A stretch of DNA of 64,000 nucleotides, taken from positions 43,349 through 107,348 of the forward strand of contig SVQA01000007.1 of assembly GCA_015065545.1 (NCBI GenBank), given 5' to 3'. Each line of letters begins with the position of its first letter. The stretch's first letter is position 1. A program made the position numbers and the translations under genes. Below are positions 34,939 to 41,778 of the stretch, piece by piece. Origin of the DNA: Oscillospiraceae bacterium. Its GTDB lineage: Bacteria > Bacillota > Clostridia > Oscillospirales > Acutalibacteraceae. Under the pieces are notes generated by a model that made no database searches, had not been told where the DNA came from, and worked only from the letters and a program-made list of their open reading frames with translations.

Positions 34939-35580
34939 ATGAGCAAACTCACAGGACAGATTTCTATGCCTGTTATCCGCAGACTGCCTAAATATTACAG
35001 ATGCCTTTGCACCTTAGAACAAAACGGCACAGAAAAAATATCCTCCCGTAAGCTTGCGGAGGCTATGAATATAACCGCATCTCAGGTAAGGCAGGATTTA
35101 AATTGCTTTGGCGGATTCGGTCAACAAGGCTATGGCTACTATGTAACTCATCTGCGTGAAGAGATAGCAAAGCTCCTTGGCATTGACACTATAAAGAATG
35201 CAATTATTTATGGTATGGGAAATCTTGGAAGAGCAGTGCTTTATCACTTTGATTTTGAGAAATTCGGATTCAGCCTCAAAGGCTTGTTTGATAAAAATCC
35301 TGAGCTTATCGGCACAGAGCTTGCCGGCTTTAGTATCACTTCGCCTGATAAAATCAAGAGTTTTATGAGTGAGAATCATATTGATGCGGCAATTCTCTGC
35401 TTACCTACCATTACTGCAGAAGAGGTTATTGATAATCTTTATAACGCAGGAATCAGAGCTTTTCTTAACTTCAGCCATTTTGATATTGTTTCCAAATATC
35501 CTGACTGTGTGGTTGAGAATGTACACTTAAGCGAAAGCCTGATGACTCTGGCTTATCTTATGAGAAGCCACGAGGAATAA
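34939..35580 (+). CDS. rex: Redox-sensing transcriptional repressor Rex
   Basis: NADH/NAD-ratio sensor that represses fermentation and respiration genes. The protein is 213 aa. The N-terminal winged helix (PVIRRLPKYYRCLCTLEQNG, then ISSRKLAEAMNITASQVRQDL) is followed by FGGFGQQGYGY and the Rossmann fold IIYGMGNLGRAVLYH that binds NADH. An AGGAGG site precedes the ATG, 23 bp after icd. Co-transcription with acn-icd is notable and suggests that it regulates them or itself. Confidence 0.95.
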   Translation: MSKLTGQISMPVIRRLPKYYRCLCTLEQNGTEKISSRKLAEAMNITASQVRQDLNCFGGFGQQGYGYYVTHLREEIAKLLGIDTIKNAIIYGMGNLGRAVLYHFDFEKFGFSLKGLFDKNPELIGTELAGFSITSPDKIKSFMSENHIDAAILCLPTITAEEVIDNLYNAGIRAFLNFSHFDIVSKYPDCVVENVHLSESLMTLAYLMRSHEE

Positions 35581-35597
35581 AATTTATATAAAACACG

Positions 35598-35640
35598 AAC
35601 ACCCGAAGAAGAGTTAATAAGCTCTTTTCGGGTGTTTTAT
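35598..35640. terminator. Bidirectional terminator between rex and the HAD gene
   Basis: 10-bp stem AACACCCGAA with TTCGGGTGTT, an interrupted inner pairing, and T-rich flanks on both sides, between two convergent genes. Confidence 0.85.
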
Positions 35641-36278
35641 TATTCTAATGCCGAAATAATTTCTGAAAGTTCATCCACAATTAAAGCAGAAATATTTGTA
35701 AATTCGCAGCGGCTCTGATGACCTTTTGTAGTGAGAATACAATCACATCCGAGTGCCGCCGAAACCTCATAGTCATTAACGCAATCACCGATCAGTAAAA
35801 CCTCTGAGGGCACAATATTCATATCACTAAAATACTCTTTTGCAAGGTAAGTTTTATCCCCTACAAAGTCGTCGCTGCGGCCAAGCACCTTATCAAAATA
35901 ATTGATAATACCAAGGGATTGGAGTCGCTCTTTAACCTTATTCACATGGGAGGCAGACAAAACAATCTGTTTTACTCCGAGATTACTAAAATACTCGAGC
36001 ACATTCCTTGCACCCTCCATAAGTGGATCTGCTTTAAGATGCTTTTCGTAACCTATTTCAAACTCCTCGATAGCCTCCAAGGGTGTAATTGTATCGGGAA
36101 CAAAAACAGTTTCATAAAACTTCCATATAGGAATATCAATGGCACTGTAGTATTTTTTTAGATTTATCTGAGGCTGGGATCTCTTTGTGAGCATATCATT
36201 CACTGCACCGAGTGCCGCCGAAACATCATCTATAAGAGTACCGTTAAAATCCCAAATTACCAATGAATACTTACTCAT
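35640..36278 (-). CDS. HAD-family hydrolase
   Basis: The protein is 212 aa from the ATG at 36276-36278, with GGAGGGG upstream. It is a phosphoglycolate-phosphatase-like HAD fold with a helical cap. Motif I reads WDFNGTLID, where the second aspartate of the usual DxDGT is Asn, a variant known in one HAD branch. Motif II is IVLSASH, and motif IV is VLLIGDCVNDYEVS. It is the last gene of the operon that begins with the LRR/dockerin gene, 13 bp after the nucleotidyltransferase. The substrate is unknown; a role in undoing phosphorylation within the cluster is possible but speculative. Confidence 0.85.
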   Translation of the reverse strand: MSKYSLVIWDFNGTLIDDVSAALGAVNDMLTKRSQPQINLKKYYSAIDIPIWKFYETVFVPDTITPLEAIEEFEIGYEKHLKADPLMEGARNVLEYFSNLGVKQIVLSASHVNKVKERLQSLGIINYFDKVLGRSDDFVGDKTYLAKEYFSDMNIVPSEVLLIGDCVNDYEVSAALGCDCILTTKGHQSRCEFTNISALIVDELSEIISALE

Positions 36279-36291
36279 ATATCCCCTCCGC

Positions 36292-37488
36292 TTACATACG
36301 ACCTTCAAGCCCCAAATCCTTTATTGTCTCCAAAAGGAAATCTGCTTCCTCTGAATCTGTCTTAATAAAATAGTAGCCAAGATTTGATGTGTTTACGTTT
36401 CTGTCTTTGAAAATACGCAGACACCAATAAGCAATAATATAAAAAGGATAGAACGCCTTAAATCTTTTGGCAGAGGAAAATCTGGCACAAATACGATTAT
36501 AACTCGGAAACAAACTGCGAATTATGAGCTTTACACCATTTTGTTTTCTGCCTGTTTTGCGTTCTTTGCGAAGATTTGATTGCAAAAAAGCAATGCGTGT
36601 AAGCCCAAAGGTTGACGAGGATAACAAAAATTGTGCTATTGTACTCTCGGTATCGGGGTCCTCACTTAAAAACCAATTCTCAGCTAAAGCAATTATCTTT
36701 TTTTCAAACTCCAAGAGATTTAATTTGCGAAGCCCCTCAACAACCACCTCACGATTAAGATTATCTTTTTCACTTTTTAAAAAGACAAAAACATCCATAA
36801 TCATACGAAGCCCTGCACCTGCACACTCTATATGCTTTGCAAGGTGCTCCAGCATATAGAGATATGTGTACTCAAGGCTGAGATTAAAGGAGTCATCCTT
36901 TTCCTCAACACTATCCCATACATTTTTAAAGAGTTCTTGGGACTTATGGTGTGAGCCTACAAGAAATGCGTGCATCTCATAATGATGAAAAGGAGGTTTT
37001 CTAAAATTAAGCTCGTTGTCAATGTCTGAAACCAGATTGTACCCTTGCTCAACAAAAATCGCCTTTATAGCTCTTTTATCTTCTTCTCTATAAAGAATAT
37101 CCACATCTGACATCGTACGCATGGCACTTATAGGGTAGTAATTTTTGAGAACCATACCCTTGAGAAGAACTGTCTGCAAACCTTTACTGTTGAATTCATT
37201 TAAGAGTTTTTCTGTTTCAAGCTGGATGTTGGATTCAAGGATAAGCTCGCTTAACTGAATATCTTTAAATTCAGACATAATTTTCTTCGGCGGTAAATCC
37301 TCAGGTGGTAGCTTTTCCAGAGCATAACACAGCATTCCCACAACAGAATGATCCTTTGCAGCATAAAAAACCGAAGCCCAATCGGTGTTAGCATTGGGCT
37401 TTGGCGGTTGTGCGTTACAAAGAATTGAAGAGAGTAATCGCAGTAAATATTTATAGCTTTCTTTAAATTTAGGATCAGATGTTTTCAT
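36292..37488 (-). CDS. Nucleotidyltransferase-like protein (PF14907-type)
   Basis: The protein is 398 aa and resembles the uncharacterised NTP_transf_5 family. The signature LKGMVLKNYYPISAMRTMSD lies near residue 110, continuing into DVDILYREED with the paired catalytic aspartates. A second conserved stretch is LSLEYTYLYMLEHLAKHI. Members of this family accompany some lasso-peptide and related RiPP clusters, where they are thought to modify peptides or act as accessories. It overlaps the ABC exporter gene by 14 bp. Confidence 0.78.
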   Translation of the reverse strand: MKTSDPKFKESYKYLLRLLSSILCNAQPPKPNANTDWASVFYAAKDHSVVGMLCYALEKLPPEDLPPKKIMSEFKDIQLSELILESNIQLETEKLLNEFNSKGLQTVLLKGMVLKNYYPISAMRTMSDVDILYREEDKRAIKAIFVEQGYNLVSDIDNELNFRKPPFHHYEMHAFLVGSHHKSQELFKNVWDSVEEKDDSFNLSLEYTYLYMLEHLAKHIECAGAGLRMIMDVFVFLKSEKDNLNREVVVEGLRKLNLLEFEKKIIALAENWFLSEDPDTESTIAQFLLSSSTFGLTRIAFLQSNLRKERKTGRKQNGVKLIIRSLFPSYNRICARFSSAKRFKAFYPFYIIAYWCLRIFKDRNVNTSNLGYYFIKTDSEEADFLLETIKDLGLEGRM

Positions 37489-39217
37489 TTAAATCATACA
37501 CCATAATCTTTCCTTCAACGATTCTTACTTCTTTATTGCAGACGTCGTTAGCAGCTTTTTTGTGAGAAATAAGAATACAGGTTTTATCGGAAAGGGTCTT
37601 TATATTTTCGAGCAGCTTAAGCTCTGTCCTTTCGTCAAGGGCAGAGGTTGCTTCATCAAGAAGAATAATCGGTGAACCTGAAAGAATTGCTCGGGCAATT
37701 GCTACACGTTGCACCTGACCTTCTGAAAGTCCCAGACCCTTCTCACCTATTACTGTATCAAGTCCCTGAGGTAAATCGCGGATAAAATCTGCACAAGCAA
37801 ATTCAACTGCTTTCCAGATTTCTTCTTCAGTAGCATCGGTATTGATAAAAGTAATATTTTCTCTTAATGTACCGGACAAAAGGAAATTACCCTGGGGTAC
37901 ATAAGAAAACAATGAGCGGAGATTGCGGTCTATGGTTAGTTTAGAGCCATCCTTCATTTTAAGGTAGATAGATCCGCTTTCTATACTGAATACACCGAGA
38001 AGCAGTTTCAAAAGTGTACTCTTACCTATACCCGAAATACCTGTCATAACAACCAAATCGCATTTATTGATTGAAAGGCTTGTATTATCAAAAATTAAAT
38101 CTCTGTCGTATTTGAAGGTAATATTCTCAAACTCAATGGATTCTAAATTCTTGTAAAGCTTTTCAATACTAATATCGGCATCGTTCACTTCAACTTCGTC
38201 TTCAATTTCTTCAAACTCCATAATTCTTTCTGCAGAACCGATAGCAGAATAGTAAGTGGGAAGAATGCTTGTAAGCGAATTGATTGGTACACTGATCTGA
38301 TTTATAAGAGATAGCACCTGAGAAAGCACACCGTATGTAATAACAGAGTCGCCCTCGATAATCTTAACGGAACAATAAAACAAGCCAAAAAGATAGGCTG
38401 CTCTAAATGCAAGGTTGAAGGAGCTGTGGGTTACAAGGGATACGATATTTCTTTTTGCTTTTCTCTTATAATTAATCTCTTGAAGTCCGCTGGCAGTTTC
38501 CACTACCTTCTTCTCTGCACTGAACACCTTAACAACCAAAAGGCTCAAGAGAGTTTCCTGCATAAAGGAACGAACCTTACCGTCGGTTTCCATTATCTGA
38601 TTATGATAGCTCTTCATTTTTTTCTTAAAAAATGAGGACACAACAAAAACAAAAATACCTACAGCAAAGAACATTAAGGCAAACAAAGGGTCAATACTAA
38701 TCAGAACAATTAAAATACCAACCAACTTTGCCATAGTATAAGACAAAGTAGGAATAATACCTGTAATTGCTCCTGTTACTGCACCTACGTCGTTGTTGAT
38801 ACGATTGAGCATCTCACCTGTATGATAACGGGTTACCTTTGCATAATCTTTATGAAGCAAGGCAGAATATATCCTTGTTCTCATATCAATTGTAAGACGG
38901 GCAGAGGCTCTGAATACAAGGTGTTTATCGATAAGCTGAATAAGAATCTGAAGAAGCACAATGCCTACGAAGAATGCACCCCAAAATGCAACGCCTTCAA
39001 ACCGTTCTTCTACCGAAAGCCTTGAATTAGTTGCAGAGTTCACCACGAATCTGAGCATATATGAGATTGCAACTGCACTGCCTGCCATAAGAATATTCAT
39101 AACGGCAATCAGGACAATATAGAGGTGCTGTTTTTTTGAGACTTCAAATATCCATTTCAGTGCCTTACTATCTGTAATTGTTCTTAATATATTTTTAAGG
39201 GAGAAATTTTTTTCCAT
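37475..39217 (-). CDS. ABC transporter, fused permease and ATPase (peptide-exporter type)
   Basis: The protein is 580 aa from the ATG at 39217, with GGAAG upstream. An N-terminal six-helix exporter domain (about residues 30-320) is followed by an ATPase domain: Walker A GISGIGKS at 393-400, signature GLSEGQVQR, Walker B PIILLDEATSALDE, and the H-loop in CILISHKKA. It has no N-terminal C39 peptidase domain, so any leader would have to be removed by another protease. Context (PqqD-like and kinase-like genes directly upstream) suggests export of a modified peptide. Confidence 0.88.
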   Translation of the reverse strand: MEKNFSLKNILRTITDSKALKWIFEVSKKQHLYIVLIAVMNILMAGSAVAISYMLRFVVNSATNSRLSVEERFEGVAFWGAFFVGIVLLQILIQLIDKHLVFRASARLTIDMRTRIYSALLHKDYAKVTRYHTGEMLNRINNDVGAVTGAITGIIPTLSYTMAKLVGILIVLISIDPLFALMFFAVGIFVFVVSSFFKKKMKSYHNQIMETDGKVRSFMQETLLSLLVVKVFSAEKKVVETASGLQEINYKRKAKRNIVSLVTHSSFNLAFRAAYLFGLFYCSVKIIEGDSVITYGVLSQVLSLINQISVPINSLTSILPTYYSAIGSAERIMEFEEIEDEVEVNDADISIEKLYKNLESIEFENITFKYDRDLIFDNTSLSINKCDLVVMTGISGIGKSTLLKLLLGVFSIESGSIYLKMKDGSKLTIDRNLRSLFSYVPQGNFLLSGTLRENITFINTDATEEEIWKAVEFACADFIRDLPQGLDTVIGEKGLGLSEGQVQRVAIARAILSGSPIILLDEATSALDERTELKLLENIKTLSDKTCILISHKKAANDVCNKEVRIVEGKIMVYDLNENI

Positions 39218-39250
39218 TTTTTCACTTCCCTGCTTAATAATATAACAAAA

Positions 39251-39279
39251 CAAGGCCGCACAGTAGGCTGTACGGCTTG
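39251..39279 (-). terminator. Intra-operon hairpin, possible attenuator
   Basis: 12-bp stem (CAAGCCGTACAG with one bulge, loop CCTA) between the PqqD-like and exporter genes, followed by a broken T-tract (TTTTGTTATATT). It could limit read-through into the exporter. Confidence 0.5.
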
Positions 39280-39295
39280 TCAGCTGATATTTAAA

Positions 39296-39562
39296 TTACT
39301 CTTCGAGAAGAGAAGCCTCGCGAAGCTGAGCTACAAATTTCTCTACATCCTTCTTAGCAGTTGCCTCATCCACATCATACTGCTTAAGCATTTCTGAAAC
39401 AACATCGTCAATAGTAGTATCACTCTCAAGAAGCTGCCAGAGGAAAGCACCTGCTTCGTTTAAATTGATCATACCGTTAAATTCTGCAACAGCAGCACCA
39501 ACGGGTACAACAACATAGCAATCTGCTACTTTTCTGAGCATAAAGTTTTCTTTGATCTTCAT
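39296..39562 (-). CDS. PqqD-like RiPP recognition element protein
   Basis: The protein is 88 aa and matches the PqqD superfamily: FMLRKVADCYVVVPVG, then INLNEAGAFLWQLLE and a C-terminal helical half DVVSEMLKQYDVDEATAKKD. PqqD-like domains bind the leader of ribosomally made peptides and present them to modifying enzymes. It lies between the kinase-like gene (17 bp upstream) and the exporter. The presence of a free-standing PqqD-like protein is the strongest hint that this operon handles a peptide. Confidence 0.85.
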   Translation of the reverse strand: MKIKENFMLRKVADCYVVVPVGAAVAEFNGMINLNEAGAFLWQLLESDTTIDDVVSEMLKQYDVDEATAKKDVEKFVAQLREASLLEE

Positions 39563-39579
39563 AATAAAATCTCCTAAAA

Positions 39580-40278
39580 TTAATTTATTATTTTGAATGC
39601 AGTTTCAACAGCTTCGTCGTTATCTGCACAATAAAGTTTATATACAGGGTAGTTCAAAAGAATTTCTGACATCATTGAAAGGAGTCTGTCCCTTGCTTTT
39701 TCAGAAACTCTTTTATGTGTCTGTCGTATAAGAAGAACAATTGCCTGACGGGTATCAAGACGCTCAAGCTTGTTTTCCTCGCTTCGTTCTATAAAGACGA
39801 TTGCACCTAACTCGCCCTTCTCGTTAATCTGAATATTTGTACCGCCGGAAAAAGGAGAACCATAAACAATACATTTACCGTCAATCATACGGAAGGAAGG
39901 CTTATCGTCGTTGATAACTCGGGCTTTATCAGGAAACAGTCTGCACCACTTTTTTGTGTGTGTTGACTTTCCTACCCCTGAATCTGCAGAAAAAAGATAT
40001 ACCTTATCTTCGTACTTCAAAGCAGAGCTATGAATGTAACTGCCAAAAAAACGAATAAGCTGAGAATTGAATTTGTTGCATAAAACCATATTTTCCGCAA
40101 TTGGTTCGGTTATATCTATGCCGTTTTTCACCAGATAGTCCATTTCTTTCTGAGACGTTTCAATTTTAATATCTGCTGCTTCTTCGTCGGATACAAGATA
40201 AGAAGAATACCAATGGGCTGTCTGAGGATATTTTAAGGGCATTTCAACTACCACATCAGCGATTTTTAATTTAGGCAT
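39580..40278 (-). CDS. HPr-kinase-like P-loop protein of RiPP clusters
   Basis: The protein is 232 aa from the ATG at 40278 (AGGTG six bases upstream; a GTG three codons earlier overlaps that site). The P-loop SADSGVGKST is at residues 97-106, followed by VINDDKPSFR (about 121-130) and YGSPFSGG (about 139-146), the layout of the HprK C-terminal kinase fold. It lacks the HprK N-terminal domain and the HPr-phosphatase signature. Similar proteins accompany lasso peptides, where one phosphorylates a C-terminal serine of the precursor, and other PqqD-containing cassettes. The substrate here is unknown. Confidence 0.78.
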   Translation of the reverse strand: MPKLKIADVVVEMPLKYPQTAHWYSSYLVSDEEAADIKIETSQKEMDYLVKNGIDITEPIAENMVLCNKFNSQLIRFFGSYIHSSALKYEDKVYLFSADSGVGKSTHTKKWCRLFPDKARVINDDKPSFRMIDGKCIVYGSPFSGGTNIQINEKGELGAIVFIERSEENKLERLDTRQAIVLLIRQTHKRVSEKARDRLLSMMSEILLNYPVYKLYCADNDEAVETAFKIIN

Positions 40279-40292
40279 AATAGTCACCTATA

Positions 40293-41378
40293 TCAGAATA
40301 TAACTTCTGTACCAACAAAAAGTATATTTTTAAAATCTGCACAGTATTTCTGAATCTGAGTGGCATCCTTGACATTAACACCGCCTACTCCATCACAATT
40401 TGAAAGGAAAAGCTGTTCTCTGTTAAGAGGTGCCAAGTCTGCGGCATATTTCTGGATAGCGGTTGCGTCCTTAACAGTAACCTTGCCTGAAAGGTCGGCA
40501 TCACCGATTATATAAACAGTACCGGGCACAGTAGTGGATGAAGGAACTGTGGCAGTTGTGTTATCTGATATTGTGATAGGTTCGCTTGCAGTAATTGTAG
40601 TGGGTATAAGTTCATCTTGCGAGGAGGAAGCTGTCACAGTAGTAGGCACAACTTCATCGGCGGATGTTGTAGTTGTAGGATAAATTGCGTGATCACCCAA
40701 AGAAATGAATGGAATATTATTAGCCTCTGCATACTGCTGAGCATAAGTAAAGTTCCAACCGAGAATACGCATTTTTTCGTTTCCTTCGAATGCATTGGGA
40801 CTGATTGATGTTACAGAAGGACTTATAATTATATCGCGAAGATTTGTGCAGTTATAGAATGCTCTGTCAGAAATGGTTTTGATTCCCTTTGGGATAGTAG
40901 CATCTTGTAAAGATGTGCAACCGCTGAAACAGTTTCTGGGGATTTCTGTAAGAGAAGTGTCAGCAGAAAACTCAATATGTTTGAGTGCGATGCATCCATA
41001 AAAAGCGTTTGCTCCGATTTCTGTTACACTGCTTGAAATTATAGCGGATTCAAGCTTTGTACAACAGTAAAATGCATTCATTCCGATAGACTTTACAGTT
41101 AAAGGAATTTCAACGTAAGTTAATAAACTGTTATTAAGAAAAGTATTGTTATTGATTTTTGTAACAGGCTTTGACTGAAAAAGAGAAGGAATTCTGGCTT
41201 GATCAGATGTTCCCTTATAACCTGCAATATAATATTCCTGTGCATTGGTGGATGGTTTTTCAAACTTCCAATCGCCGTCTTCAACATAGGTTGCAGAGGA
41301 AACCGAAACCAATGTCAAAGCAAAAACGGAAAGAGTAAGAATAACAGTTAATATAAATGCAATAAGCTTTTTATTCAT
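40293..41378 (-). CDS. Secreted leucine-rich-repeat (BspA-type) dockerin protein
   Basis: The protein is 361 aa. A signal peptide spans residues 1-28 (LIAFILTVILTLSVFALTL). BspA/LRR_5 repeats follow at about residues 70-205, with recurring units such as VKSIGMNAFYCCTKL, VTEIGANAFYGCIAL and IKTISDRAFYNCTNL. A Ser/Thr/Val linker leads to a dockerin of two repeats (GDADLSGKVTVKDATAIQK and CDGVGGVNVKDATQIQK) and the short tail VGTEVIF. It heads the operon that contains the kinase-like, PqqD-like and exporter genes, 14 bp before the first of these. A cell-surface or extracellular complex location is expected. Confidence 0.88.
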   Translation of the reverse strand: MNKKLIAFILTVILTLSVFALTLVSVSSATYVEDGDWKFEKPSTNAQEYYIAGYKGTSDQARIPSLFQSKPVTKINNNTFLNNSLLTYVEIPLTVKSIGMNAFYCCTKLESAIISSSVTEIGANAFYGCIALKHIEFSADTSLTEIPRNCFSGCTSLQDATIPKGIKTISDRAFYNCTNLRDIIISPSVTSISPNAFEGNEKMRILGWNFTYAQQYAEANNIPFISLGDHAIYPTTTTSADEVVPTTVTASSSQDELIPTTITASEPITISDNTTATVPSSTTVPGTVYIIGDADLSGKVTVKDATAIQKYAADLAPLNREQLFLSNCDGVGGVNVKDATQIQKYCADFKNILFVGTEVIF

Positions 41379-41416
41379 AATTAAACAAATCCTTACAAAA
41401 TATAATAATTTTATTA

Positions 41417-41445
41417 ATTATACCAAACAAATCAAGCAAAATCAA
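41417..41445 (-). promoter_or_regulatory. Promoter of the LRR/dockerin-PqqD-exporter operon
   Basis: Minus strand TTGATT (41440-41445), 17-base spacer, TATAAT (41417-41422), about 40 bases before the start codon. Confidence 0.78.
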
Positions 41446-41461
41446 TATTTAATATGAAAAT

Positions 41462-41500
41462 AAAAAATAAGGGTGGATGCCTAAACATCCACCCTATTTT
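41462..41500 (-). terminator. Intrinsic terminator of the 54-aa peptide gene
   Basis: Stem GGGTGGATG with its complement (loop TTTAGG on the minus strand), followed by TTATTTTTTATTTT. It separates the peptide gene from the LRR/dockerin operon. Confidence 0.88.
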
Positions 41501-41535
41501 TAGGTTTGATTCAAATTCTACACTAAGAAATACTC

Positions 41536-41700
41536 TTATGCGAAGGGATCGTAGCTCATATCTTCGTCACCATCGACGATAGGACCATTAAAACCACCTG
41601 TGTTTTCGTCCCCGCCATTGCCAGTGCCATCGCTGACAGCGGCAAGAATATTCTTAAATTCAAATTTGATAACTTCAATATACGGTACTTCGTATTTCAT
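41536..41700 (-). CDS. 54-aa acidic, Gly-rich peptide; candidate RiPP precursor
   Basis: Unrecognised small gene with a GGGAGGT ribosome-binding site eight bases before its ATG and its own consensus-like promoter and terminator. The N-terminal half (MKYEVPYIEVIKFEFKNIL) is leader-like, amphipathic and rich in Lys, Glu and aromatic residues. A hinge AAVSDG is followed by a C-terminal half very rich in Gly, Asp and Asn with no Cys (GTGNGGDENTGG, then DGDEDMSYDPFA). I recall short clostridial peptides that start in this way, usually annotated as hypothetical. Its place beside PqqD-like, kinase-like and exporter genes makes it the natural substrate candidate; this is inference. Confidence 0.72.
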   Translation of the reverse strand: MKYEVPYIEVIKFEFKNILAAVSDGTGNGGDENTGGFNGPIVDGDEDMSYDPFA

Positions 41701-41732
41701 TATATTCTACCTCCCTGTCAATACTATAGTTT

Positions 41733-41761
41733 AGTTTAACATACATTATTCTTGTTGTCAA
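41733..41761 (-). promoter_or_regulatory. Promoter of the 54-aa peptide gene
   Basis: Minus strand TTGACA (41756-41761), 17-base spacer, TAAACT (41733-41738), about 33 bases before the ATG. It lies in the short gap after the giant gene. Confidence 0.65.
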
Positions 41762-41778
41762 GAACAATAATTATTAAT

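Noticed and set aside
36292..41700. Lasso-peptide biosynthetic cluster
   Set aside because: Kinase-like, PqqD-like, nucleotidyltransferase and exporter genes fit, but the essential transglutaminase-like protease and asparagine-synthetase-like cyclase are missing, and the candidate peptide does not have an obvious lasso core.
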